From Cryptococcus deneoformans JEC21 (Eukaryota; Basidiomycota; Tremellomycetes; Tremellales; Cryptococcaceae), in the NCBI RefSeq assembly GCF_000091045.1, contig NC_006694.1:15001-79000 (forward strand): a stretch of 64,000 nucleotides of DNA, read 5' to 3'. The notes below the pieces were generated by a model. It saw only the letters and a list, made by a program, of their open reading frames with translations. It was not told the origin of the DNA and searched no databases. How positions within the stretch are numbered: position 1 is the stretch's first letter; each line of letters begins with the position of its first letter. A program made the position numbers and the translations under genes. Of the stretch, positions 33,772-44,158 are shown one piece after another.

Positions 33772-36052
33772 CTACAACACATACCTAACCCTCTCCTCGG
33801 ACGCCTCACCCCTCGCTTCAGCCTCGGCATCCTCACGATCCATCTTGGCGTTCCCCCGCTTCAAAAAGAAGCGAAGGACAAAGCAGAACAGGATGGCGAC
33901 GGCCGCCATGACCGAGTTGGTTGCGAATGCAGTCTGGTTCCCCATATCAGTTGCAAGTTCACATGTCAAAGCAAGAGTTGGGTTGGTTGATCCCCGGGAA
34001 AAGAAGGAGAGGGAGAGGGAAAGACTTACGGTGTATCGAGGAGCATCGGTTGAAGGGTAGAGGTAGGGTGACCAGATCTGGGCAATGTTCCTTGAATTCG
34101 TTTAGTCAGCATTTGAAGTGCATAAACAAGTTTGTACCGCAAAAAAAGAATTGGGACATACCCCAAACTGTTAATGATTGCATAAGCAGCTGCTCGCTTC
34201 GCACGAGGACGAGGGAACGTTGAAGAGATCCACTGTGTCCGTCGTTGGCAAAATTAGTTTTTTTATGCCCCACTGAAAAAAAGGGGACTAGAACGGAAAT
34301 TAGAAAAGAGTGAATGTACTCACGGCAAGAGCGACGTTGTAAGATCCAAAGAGACCACCCAGCATGAGGAAAAGCGAAAAGTATCGAGGACCCGTCTTCA
34401 GAGTAGAGACGGCGATAATATAACTGATTTGACAAACAAACAAAAAGTTTAGTTGAAAAGCAAAATCTGATTTCGGATTGAAAGAACGCACCCGATCATT
34501 CCGACAGTAAGAGGGAGGGCGAGGTGGAAACATCGTTCAGGCCTTCGGTCAGATAACCTTGAGATTAAGAGAGAAAGAACGGCGGTGACAAGGTATGGAG
34601 GTGCGAGGAGCAAGAGCCTGTAAAGACTGTCAGCGAAAGAACACAAGCCCGACGAGGTTTTTCAAAGAAAATGAACACGTACGTAATGACTTTGTTAAAG
34701 CCAAAGGTTGCGATGACTGTAGGGAAAAACTGAGTCACAGCGCCGGCGGTCGTCTTGGTAATGATAACGGTGGCAAGAAGGTATAGCTACAAAACACCGT
34801 CAGCACAAGTTACACCCGCAGCCAATTTTTTTTTTTTTTGGTTGGAAAACGACCTCAGCCAAAAGAGAAGAAAGACATACCCTATAGTCACAGAGCGCGA
34901 GTTTCAAACTGTGGAACAGTCCCTCGTCATCCTCATCTCGACTTCCACCATCCCGTTCCATTCGCCAAACCGCAACAGCCTTTTCTCTGGTGCTCAGCCA
35001 TTTGGTTGTAGCAGGATAGTCTGGAAGAACAAAGATGGCGACTAGGGCAGCGAAGCCAGTAATAGCTCCCTGATATTATGGCCGAGCGTAAGCTCCTTTT
35101 GGCTAATGGAAAAAAGGTAACAAATTGTATCAACGTACCTCGAGGATGAAGAGCCATCGCCATGACTCCATACCCAGTTTGCCATCCAAACCGTTTTGCA
35201 CGCCGGCGGCAATCAAGCCGGAGAACGCTCCAGACAGCAAAGAGCCAGTGTAAAGCTAAGATAAACACGGTCAGGTCCTTTGGTCATCTTGGTCTTCAGG
35301 GAGAACGGAACTCACGAAAGCAGTTCGGTAGGCAAGCTCCTTCTTGGTATACCAAGTCGAAAGTAAAAACAAGGCTCCAGGGAAGTATGGGCTTTCAGTG
35401 AAACCGAGTAAAATACGAACTGCAAGGAGTTGGTGGTAATTCTGGACAAAACCGGTGCACAATGAAACAATCGCCCTTTAAAAACTTTTGTCAACGCCGG
35501 CGTTTGATCATATTACAAAAAATACTTACCAGACCATGACACAGACTGATAGGTAGATAGAAGGTCGGGTCTTTGAAAGGATCAAGTTTGAGGGGATCTG
35601 GCCAAGAATATAGCCAACGAAGAGCAAACTGATTGCAGAGTTAAACTGTGTGCCAACCATGCCCAGGCTTTTCTCAATACCCTGCACACGAGCCGAAGCA
35701 AGTGCGTTTCGGTCAAGGTAATTGAGGATAAGAAGAACGAATAAAGTTGGAAGAAGGGTGAAGTCAATCTAACACAGTATGGAGATTAGTACTACATCTT
35801 CAATTAATGGAAGAAAAAAAATCGACCTACCTTGCGCAAGAGTTTTCTCTCCTCGATAGCCAAGTCCTCAGGGGGCATCGAGCGGAGTAGCTCAATCTCA
35901 GCAGCGAGAGGACCATCCTGAACAGGAATATTCCCGCCACTTTTATCCTCAACATGCTCTACCGTCTCCTTGATATCCACATCACCGTATAGCTCCTTAT
36001 CGGTGACGGCATCAGAGGGAATGATCACCCCGTCTCGAGGAGTAGAAGCCAT
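33772..36052 (-). CDS. MFS permease of the anion:cation symporter (ACS) family, Dal5/TtuB-like
   Basis: Proton-coupled importer of small organic anions; relatives carry allantoate, nicotinate, tartrate or vitamins. Reads: RKIDFTLLPTLFVLLILNYLDRNALASARVQGIE, typical of the first helix and loop, NSAISLLFVGYILGQIPSNL, RPSIYLSVCVMVWAIVS, then RILLGFTESPYFPGALFLLS and TWYTKKELAYRTAFLY, the ACS hallmark. LSGAFSGLIAAGV, GMESWRWLFILEGAITG and ALVAIFVLPDYPATTKWLS follow, and in the C-half FSLFLMLGGLFGSYNVALAW and KRAAAYAIINSLGNIAQIW. About ten exons. Start is the ATG in MASTPRDGVI; an in-frame ATG at 36097 would add 15 residues. The gene is divergent from the tartrate/D-malate dehydrogenase gene, with a 1.06-kb shared promoter rich in CGGAG. 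Substrate is inferred from context only. Confidence 0.9.
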
Positions 36053-37110
36053 GACGACTGTTGTCCGATATTTGGTTCTTGGTCGAGTTAAAGTCAAGAG
36101 AAAGAAAAGATTGAAATGGCTTGGAAATAATCAAAGGGCTGATAAAGTAGTGAGAGGCAGTTATTCAAAGTGAAAAGGTTGGAAGAGTAGACCATGAGTA
36201 GCAGGAATCGGCGCACTTTAAATATTCCAAGGAGAAAAGCGATATTGGGTTGGACTGAGAGGCGAATGAGACGAGCTGGGATGGACTTTCTCCTGGACTT
36301 TGTTATGGGTTCTCCGCAAACCCCGCGGTTCCCCGCAACCTTAATCCTGAAGGAAAAAAGAGGAGGATGCCAAGTACGTAGACGGAGTGGGGCAATTCAG
36401 GACGATCAATTGATCACATGGGCGGCATAGTCTGTTGGGTAGACACTATGCAAATACGAATTTTCAATGGGTGTGTCCTTCGTTTGGAAGCACTTACAGG
36501 CAAGTCGGAAAACGAAGAAGAAGCAGCGGACAAAGTCAAAGAGAAACTACGAGAGAGAAGAATAAAAGTACCGGAGTTGCTGACTTTGTTCAACGGAGAA
36601 TCTCGGAAGCAAAAACAAGAGACCGTTACCCTCCATAATCATGAGGGAAATCCGCAATCTGCAACTCGCAAATTGACCCAAAGGGAAGATGCAAGCATAA
36701 ACCAGTGCTTCTAACCCTGGACCCCGACCTTTTGCAATACCTTGGACTTTATTCCTTCATCCTTCCTCTTGCAGAGCCGGAAGGTTACGTAATATCTCCC
36801 CATCCCCGGAGAATAATTGCGGGCATGCGGACTTGGACATTTCCCGCAGCCGGAGTTATTCTCCGTCCTCCGCTGGCACCTCACGACTCACGGTCAAGCC
36901 TTGCTGATCATGCTTGCTTTACCGGCGCATTTGCATTTTCGGAGCTTCAATGACCGAAGTCGGAGCAATGGTACGTCGTTGGCAAACGACACTCATCCGT
37001 TATCCCGGCAGCAGAGGATATATAGCCACACCTGCACCTGCCATGTTTCCCTCAAACTTCATCGATTTTCGTTGCCTTTACTCCATCAACAAATCCGCAT
37101 ATCCATAACA
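36053..37110. promoter_or_regulatory. Divergent promoter, ACS permease / tartrate dehydrogenase, with 10 CGGAG sites
   Basis: 1,058 bp. By hand count CGGAG or CTCCG occurs at 36312, 36383, 36572, 36594, 36807, 36851, 36861, 36868, 36940 and 36961. About two would be expected by chance. Sites 36851 and 36861 form a perfect palindrome, CGGAG-N5-CTCCG. Longer ORFs in this interval (such as 36418-36714) have no protein-like character. Confidence 0.6.
36807..36865. repeat. Nested inverted repeats with CGG half sites
   Basis: CGGAGAATAA (36807-36816) is matched by TTATTCTCCG (36856-36865). Inside lie TGCGGG (36818-36823) and CCCGCA (36843-36848). The right arm is itself part of CGGAGTTATTCTCCG (36851-36865). 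CGG/CCG triplets in inverted order are the usual target of Zn2Cys6 dimers. Confidence 0.65.
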
Positions 37111-38526
37111 ATGTCACCTGTTCGAGTTCCTTCTCACGGCGATGGCTGGGCTTCTACCCCCCAAACCAAGCAAGTGTACTCTATCGCTTCCATTCCTGCC
37201 GACGGTATTGGACCAGAGGTCGTCGAAGCCGCTATCACTGTGCTCAAGGCCATCGCGAAGAAACGAGGAACTTTCCAGCTCGACTTCACCAACTTTGACT
37301 GGTCTTCTGAGACTTACAAGAAGACTGGGAGATATGTGCCGGATAATCATCTCGACATCCTCCGCAAGTTTGATGCCATCCTGTGAGTCGTCTTCTCCTT
37401 GGAGTACCACTGAGATGCTGATTAAAGGTGTCAGTTTCGGTGCTGTCGGCGCTCCCGATGTCCCTGACCACATCTCCCTCTGGGGTCTCCGACTAGCTAT
37501 CTGCCAGCCTTTGCAGCAGTACGCCAATGTCCGGTGAGTTGATTGTAGCGATATTTCAAGAACTAGCACTGATAAATCCTGGCATCTCCGTAGACGGACT
37601 CGCGTTCTTCCCGGTACTGAGTCACCCCTCCGCAACTGCAAGCCTGGTCAGCTTGACTGGGTAATTGTCCGAGAGAACTCAGAGGGCGAGTACGCCGGTC
37701 ATGGTGGGAGATCCCACAATGGCTACAACCATGAAGTTGCTACCGGTATGCACTTTTCGCAAATCGCACAGTTTGAGCCTGACAATTTGATCTGAACAGA
37801 AATCTCCATCTTCACTCGTGTCGGGGTCGAGCGAATCGCACGATTTGCTTTCCAGCTCGCTCAATCTCGACCTCGCAAGAAGCTCACCTATGTCACCAAG
37901 TCCAATGCCCAACGAAATGGAATGGTTATGTGGGATGAAGTGGTCAATGAGGTTGCAAAGGAGTTCCCTGACGTGGAGCTTGACCACATGCTGGGTAAGC
38001 AGGCATCCTCACATTCAGTACCCGGTAAATAAACATTGCTGACTCTACTTCTCATTGATTAGTCGACGCTATGACTGTCCGAATGGTTCTTCACCCTGAG
38101 TCGCTCGACACCATTGTAGCCACCAACCTTCACGCCGACATTCTTTCCGACCTTGCAGCGGCTCTTGCTGGATCCATCGGTATCGCTCCCACCGCCAACC
38201 TCGACCCCTCTCGTCAAAATCCATCAAGTAAGTCACCACATTCTTATCATAAACGTCACATTACTAACCAGGGACTCCGTACAGTGTTCGAGCCTATCCA
38301 CGGGTCTGCTTTCGATATCACAGGCAAGGGAATCGCCAACCCTGTCGCAACCTTCTGGACAGCAGTGGAAATGCTCGAATGGTTGGGTGAGAAAGAAGCA
38401 GGGCAGCAACTCATGGAGGCTGTCGAAGCTGTATGTGTTGACGGGATCAAGACGAAGGACTTGGGGGGATCAGCTACCACGAAGGAAGTTACAGATGCTG
38501 TTGTCAAGAGGATTTTGCAAGGGTAA
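37111..38526 (+). CDS. Tartrate dehydrogenase / D-malate dehydrogenase (decarboxylating), TtuC/DmlA family
   Basis: Metal- and NAD-dependent beta-decarboxylating dehydrogenase. In bacteria this family oxidises (+)-tartrate to oxaloglycolate, turns meso-tartrate into D-glycerate plus CO2, and D-malate into pyruvate. Six exons (37111-37382, 37435-37533, 37594-37745, 37800-37994, 38063-38227, 38285-38526) give 374 residues, the usual length. Motifs: IPADGIGPEVVEAA, FGAVGAPDVPDHISLWG (family-specific, unlike IPMDH or IDH), RTRVLPGTESPLRNC, IVRENSEGEYAGHGGR, TYVTKSNAQRNGMVMWDE, ATNLHADILSDLAAALAGSI and the Asp-rich metal site, FEPIHGSAFDITGKGIANP. No targeting signal is obvious. It lies between the permease and the Zn2Cys6 gene. 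Tartrate versus D-malate cannot be told from sequence. Confidence 0.92.
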
Positions 38527-38989
38527 AGTAACTACTGTAGTTGTTTGAGGATTTCTTTATTTTTCGGATGTATTATGTTCACAAAATTAAGATATAAATC
38601 GTTCTCGTGGGCCCGTAGTATGTAAACCGGTTTAGTGGTTGACCGGTTTAAGGTGCCAAATGGTGCGGACAATATGAACTCCCGTCCGCTATGACCCTGT
38701 TATCACAGCTCACAGCCATAATAACCAATCTTTAGATGTCGTGCCCACCTGTCAGTCATTCGCATTCCATCAAATCATAAATAGAATCAAACAGATGTCG
38801 CAACGGTGGGGATAAGGTAGTAAGGGATGGTAACTTCCATGAATGTTACGTAATAACAGAGCCCCGAGTGGCAACTCCGTCTTCCGTCGTTCGTCGGAGC
38901 TGGTTGTTCGTTGTAGACACACAGTACTCGTACAGCGACAGCCTGTAATTCGCCTAATATACCGTCCGTTCCTGTTTGTGGTATACTCC
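38527..38989. promoter_or_regulatory. Promoter of the Zn2Cys6 gene
   Basis: 463 bp. It contains the perfect palindrome TAAACCGGTTTA (38623-38634) followed 8 nt later by ACCGGTTTA (38642-38650). Closer to the gene it has a CTCCG (38875-38879) and a CGGAG (38895-38899) facing outward with 15 nt between. All may be binding sites, including for autoregulation. Confidence 0.55.
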
Positions 38990-41900
38990 ATGTCTCCCCC
39001 TCCCACCCGTGCACGCCAATCTTCTGAATCTGAACCGAGCAGTGCTAACAAACGGGCACGCATCACTCGACATGCTTGCGAGCGATGCAGGGCAGGCAAA
39101 AAGAAATGTGACGGTCAGCTTGTGAGTGTTTTGTAATTTAAACAAGTAGTCTAGCCATTGACTTACTCATTCTGAGAATAGCCTTGCTCGGCCTGTACAC
39201 TGTCCAAAAAAGGTGCGCTCCCTTCCATGGCTTTTTCTGCTAGAAATGTCTCCGTAATGTAGCGGTCGTAAATGAAGGATGATCAGCTGACCGATCTATT
39301 GGGTAGAATGCATTTTTTCAGCCCAAAGACGAAGACTTAGGATCCCGGTTCCTAATCTCATCGATAACCCTACTAATTCTTCCACACCTTCTCGCCATAT
39401 TCGTGATCAAGGACAGTATCAATCTCCTATAATGTTCCCCTCAATTGCCAGTTCTTCCGAAAGCTATGAGCGACAGTCACGATACAATTCGCCTTCACGA
39501 CAGCACACCGCGGGACATGATGGCTCACATACCAACGATATGTCTATGGGCATAGCGGTCGAGGTTGAAGGAGCGTCGGAGGTTCGTGCCCGCGACCACG
39601 ATCGAGAAGATGGACGCGAGGACAGACAAGGTCACGAAGTACACAGCCAAAATCATGAACATACGCTAGCCCGTATAGCACACGTTATGGCGAATGGGAC
39701 TGTTTCCAGATATCCGTCTCCAGGTTTAACAATACTTTCTCCTGCAGATGGCAGGCCGATTGTGGCTAGGGAAAGTAAGCTGAACCTTCATCCATTGTCT
39801 TAGAAGAGGGACTGACGAGCAGGAACTTTAGCAGATATCTCGGCCAAGGGTGATTTGCTTGACAGGCTTCATCGCCACCTCACAGTGGTGTTTTCTTTAC
39901 GATCTTTCCCCAAAGGCCATTTAGGCGAAGAATTGAAAGATGAGAATGACAACAAAACAAGGGGGGCAGGCGAACTATTCTTTCTCCCCTCTTGCGAGGA
40001 CGGCAAAGCATACATAAGATGCTACTTTGAACACGCGAGTTTTATTCTGTTCGCGAATCAAGCTTATAAAGCTGATACTTGCCTCTTTTGACAGGCAACT
40101 TCAACGTACAGATATTTAGATCGACGGAATATCGAGCAACTGACAGATGACTTTTACGCATCGAATGGGTCCCTGTCCCAGAAGGACGATGTGGTGCTCC
40201 TACTGCTGCTGATGGCTATTGGGTGAGTACCATAGGTATCTCGTAGCTTCAGGCTGAAAATGCCGGATCTGATCAAAGTTTGTCAAAACAGATGTCTGTG
40301 GACTCCTTCATGGACTGGGGCAGACCCACAAATGATGACCCAAAAAGCGTAAGCGAATATTTGGATCAGATGAACCATGATGGATTGATGATGGATCACT
40401 CAGTCTTCAATTACTCCGAGCCGCTCAGCGGCAACTGGAGACTTTATCCCTATCCCAGCCCCGATTACGAATGGTACAAGTTCATATTGCACTAGTGAGT
40501 TTTCCTACAGTTGCATGATGTGTGGAGGAACGTGTTACTAACGTTCATACCATTTCTTTTTCGACCAGTGTCATCTCTATCTCGGAATGTCCCATTTTCG
40601 CTCAGCCTGGCTTGCCTTTGGTACCGCCGCTCGACTTAGTCAGCTTCTCAGGTTACATCGCAAGAGCCCCGATGGTACTCCCCAAGAATTGGATGAACCG
40701 CGTCGACAGGCGTTTTGGAGCGGCTACATGATGGATAGGTGAGCGTCAAGTCAATTATCCAATGGTTCGGGTGTTTTAACATGTTATTCAAGATATTTGT
40801 CGCTAGTACTTGGATGTCCGGTGATTTACGATGAGAGGGACATAACACAACGCTTTCCCAGCTATCCGGACAGCGGAGACCATTCGGTTGATACGCAGGA
40901 TGAGGCCCAACGTTTGGCTGGATCAATAGCACATATCAAGTGAGTCGTTCAGCTACAACGTTGCCTGATTCTCATGGCATTCTTCTCTGTTATCCCATAA
41001 TTAGACTGTCGCAAATTTTGGGCCATGCTCTCCGAAAACTCCAATCACCAGGTGAACTATCAGATCTGGAACGTTCCCTAGCCGTACAGTCTCTGAATCA
41101 AGAACTCGACCGCTGGTTAGCTGAAACACCTCGCTTTTTCCACCCCGATGGGCCTGATACATACGACCTCGGTCCATTTGCTAGCGTACCGCCATTCTTC
41201 CAACGGTATGCCCCCTTTGCATTCTATACCGAAATCTATAAAAGTCCCAACTGACCAGTATTGGCTATTATCACGGGTTTATAGCCAGCAACAGATTGTA
41301 CGCTCAGCGTATCACTTTATTAATCTTTTTATCCATCGCTCTTTCCTACTCGATCAATTCATCAACCGTATCCCCGCCAGTCAACCCCTCCCACCTCTTA
41401 CTGTCATGTCGCCGGAGGTTACCGTATGCGTCGAGTCAGCAATCAGTATTGCCAAATCCGTCTCGAAAATGAGGGACAGTCCAGGTGCCAAAGGAACGTT
41501 CTGGGTGAGTACCGCTTCGGGATATTGCGCATCTTTGTATCCCTGCTAACTGGCAGTTTATGGTAAACTAGAATTCTGCATACTTTTGCTTTGCAAGTCT
41601 CACGGTGCTTTTAGTCTATCTAATGGTATACGAAGATGCCCCAAGACGGGCAGAAATCGAGAGTATGATTGAAGCGGCGATGGAAGGGCATATTCAACTT
41701 ACTGGGTCAACGAGGAGGGAACGCGAACAAATCCTTGAAGTGAGTGAGCTTGTCAGAGTTGAAAATTCTGTCCTTTCTATTTATTTCTTTATCATGATCA
41801 TACTTTATACTCACAGCTGAGAGCAGGAATCAAAACGTATATCAGAACTACTCCGCCGCCGCCAAGAAGAACCTGAGGCAGCTGGCTCTAAATCTCAATA

Positions 41901-42172
41901 CATACCGCCGCCGTGGCCAGGGATGGAGGATCCTTTCCTTGGGAGGTAAGTCTAGCCCGTATCACCGTTGCTTATCTGCAAGGAAAATGTCGAAGCTGAC
42001 GCCTTGCTCTTCGTTTACCAGTGCGCCTAATTGGGATCCCCTATGGCAGAATACTCTTGACATGCTTGGCTTGGACACAAGTATGGGCTTGGGTTTGCCA
42101 TTGGGAATGGGCATGATTGAGGAGGGAGGAGTCAATGCGGCTACAAGTTCTGGTGCTTTTGGATTTTTATGA
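38990..42172 (+). CDS. Zn(II)2Cys6 transcription factor with fungal-specific middle domain
   Basis: Nuclear DNA-binding regulator. The binuclear zinc cluster is complete after joining the first three exons (38990-39121, 39182-39212, from 39307): CERCRAGKKKCDGQLPCSAC then TLSKKEC, i.e. C-x2-C-x6-C-x5-C-x2-C-x6-C. A basic linker (RRRLRIP) follows. The middle homology region is seen in DRLHRHLT, CHLYLGMSHFRSAWLAFGTA, RLLRLHRKSPDGTP, EPRRQAFWSGYMMDRYLSL, LGCPVIYDERDITQRFPSY, and later SAYHFINLFIHRSFLL. The C-terminus is Gly/Met-rich (DMLGLDTSMGLGLPLGMGM). About a dozen introns. It sits within the tartrate/glycerate block, with CGGAG sites in its own promoter, so it is the likely local regulator (inference). 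Its stop is 59 bp from the convergent kinase gene. Confidence 0.9.
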
Positions 42173-42231
42173 AGGATTTTATGACTTTATAATACACTAT
42201 AATACATTTATATAAATTGCATGTATGATTT

Positions 42232-43401
42232 TCAGAAGCTTTCTGTGCCAACAATTTCTCGTTGTATGTTCACAATGAAACGAAGCCCTTTGCCGCTCCA
42301 TGATGAGGTCTCCTTATCAATTCCATCTTGAAACAGTTCGTAGCTGGGCATATACCTATCGTCAATATTATATCAGTAAAACTTGATACTCCAAACTGGG
42401 CAATGGACTCACCGGTTAATGAAATGTCGGACCTGCTCATCAGTCATTCCGTTACCTCCATTCTTCGCCTTCATATTGTGTTCTTGCTGTGAGACCTTTA
42501 ATTTTAGCGCCTCATTGTAATCCAAACCTTTGCCAGGCAATTGAAGACAATAAAACTTACCTGAAGTCTCCAAGACCATACATAAGATAGATCCAACGGT
42601 CGGATTTGCACAAAACAATCAATTTGATCCCAAAGTACTTCGTACTGCCTCAGATTTTGGTTTATACTGTGTAATGTTGATCTCGAATACAATAAAATGG
42701 TAGGCATAACCCGAGCTGGGTCGTTAAGAGAAGAAGAGGGCCATTGTCGTCCGGCTTCAGCGTATCTCTCTTCTAGTTTGTCATTTGATAACGGCCCGAA
42801 CCCGTTCATCCACCCTTCAAATATGACCACATCAATAGGTCCTTGCACTTCTACTACCTCCTTTGACCGGTCTCCTTCGCCCTTGAAAAGAGATTTGTCG
42901 TATATGGGCAGTTGAAGGCTTTGGCCCTTAGTTACAGTCGGAGACTTGGCACTGACGCGGTCATTGATAGATTTCAACTTTGCCAGACACTGTTCCAGAA
43001 TCGGTAAATCATGAGTGCCCGCGGGACCACGACCGCTGAGGAGGGGATTATCAGGCTCTGATTGTGCCAGTTTGACCTGGTCGGAATGGGTGAGGTAAAA
43101 GTCGTCCAAAGACATGGTAGCGAGACGCAGATCATAATGTTTTTCCAGATAGGCTGGCAATAGACCAGTTAGGTGTGATTTGCCTGGGTGAAAGGTACCA
43201 GAGTGATCAGCGGCAAGGTCTAATATGTACAAAAGAAGCGGAATACCTACCTGCACCTTGAGGGCCTTGTACACCTACAATAAGAGGAGGACACACTGTT
43301 TCTTTATTCCATGAACTCCTGTGACGAGCGAGCTGTGACAGGACAAAAGCGGCTGTCTGTTGGACCATTACTCCACCGGGGATCTGTGCTGTAGCAGTCA
43401 T
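42232..43401 (-). CDS. D-glycerate 3-kinase (GLYK / Tda10 family)
   Basis: Phosphorylates D-glycerate to 3-phosphoglycerate with ATP. Exons 43250-43401, 42561-43183, then two shorter ones ending at 42232. P-loop: IVGVQGPQGAGKSHLTG, split by the first intron. Then DLRLATMSLDDFYLTHSDQ (family motif with conserved Asp pair), NPLLSGRGPAGTHDL, LPIYDKSLFKGEGDR, DVVIFEGWMNGFGPL and QIDCFVQIRPLDLSYVWSWR, all in the order found in plant GLYK and yeast Tda10. The last exons read GMTDEQVRHFINRYMPSYELF. The first ATG I use is 43401; the frame stays open to an ATG at 43527, so a 42-residue extension is possible. The upstream region has five CGGAG/CTCCG sites. In context it would take the D-glycerate made by the tartrate dehydrogenase. 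Confidence 0.9.
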
Positions 43402-44066
43402 AATGCCTTGTGTTGTAAATGTATACTTGGCTTCACTGATGAAGATGATCGTTCGTTCAAGTGATTGTTGACAACTGAGAAGATGCTGTTTACTATGCTG
43501 TTTACTTTCAATAGATGCCATACACATTAGTTACTGGATATTTTATTTGGTGCCGGCCGACGGCCGGCGGAGCTGTCGTAAGTAAACGGATCTTGATCTC
43601 CGCAATCAACGCGGAGACCGGAGATTCATTCCCTCACACGCCACAACTCCGTTCCTCCTTTCCGGCATCCGCACGACGGTCTCCTTCCAGTCTCCCTCCA
43701 CCTTCTACATTCTTTTTATTTTTATTTTTTATTTTTCGGCTGAAATCGCTCTCGTTTGAAAAGGTTGAAGGGCCGTTCCACAAGCACGAGTAAGGGTCTG
43801 CCCGCCAGCTTTGAGGCCTCTTATGCCAAGTGAATGTCAAAAAAATGGTCCCCATAATGATATATTGGGTCAAGGACGACATATTCATCAAAAGCACTTT
43901 TTTGTAAATAAAGGCATGAGAATGTTGAGGCTTTTGTAACAAAAGATTGAATTGAACTATGGGGGATGGTGATACAAATGAGGACTGACCTGGAATCCCG
44001 TTAAGATAAAAGAGGTCAGGTGATTGATAGATAAAGATGAGATAAGGGGCAAAAAGTAAAAAGCTG
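43402..44066. promoter_or_regulatory. Promoter region of the glycerate kinase, CGGAG-rich
   Basis: 665 bp upstream of the kinase (its transcript runs leftward). CGGAG or CTCCG at 43568, 43598, 43612, 43619 and 43647, five sites in about 85 bp. A 17-bp GC palindrome abuts the first. The rest, up to the tRNA, is AT-rich with no gene. Confidence 0.55.
43552..43568. repeat. 17-bp palindrome GCCGGCCG-A-CGGCCGGC
   Basis: Two perfect 8-bp arms around a central A, about 150-167 bp upstream of the kinase ATG at 43401, directly next to CGGAG at 43568. GC-rich in an AT-rich setting, with several CGG triplets. Confidence 0.7.
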
Positions 44067-44158
44067 TGGAGGAGCTGGGAATTGAACCCAGTACCTCGTC
44101 AAGAACCTTTTGTTTAGAAGATGCTAATGACGCGCTCTGCCAAATGAGCTACACCCCC
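44067..44158 (-). tRNA. tRNA-Ala(AGC) with a 19-nt intron
   Basis: Read on the minus strand: acceptor GGGGGTG pairs with CTCCTCC and discriminator A, giving the G3:U70 pair that marks tRNA-Ala (U6:U67 is unpaired, as in yeast tRNA-Ala). D arm GCTC...GAGC, anticodon stem CGTCA/TGACG, loop TTAGCA-T with anticodon AGC, T arm CTGGG-TTCAATT-CCCAG. The intron is 44103-44121, just after position 37, the usual place. The mature form is 73 nt before CCA. Confidence 0.95.
44103..44121 (-). other. Intron of tRNA-Ala
   Basis: 19 nt placed between A37 and T38 of the anticodon loop. Its removal restores the 7-nt loop and 5-bp stem. It would be removed by the tRNA splicing endonuclease. Confidence 0.9.

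Noticed and set aside
36418..36714. 98-codon ORF in the permease-dehydrogenase promoter
   Set aside because: Lys/Glu-rich, without similarity to anything I know, and it overlaps the CGGAG-rich control region.
37111..38526. Isopropylmalate or isocitrate dehydrogenase
   Set aside because: GAPDVPDHISLWG, RTRVLPGTESPL and GEYAGHGGR are the tartrate/D-malate branch; the IPMDH and IDH versions of these loops differ.
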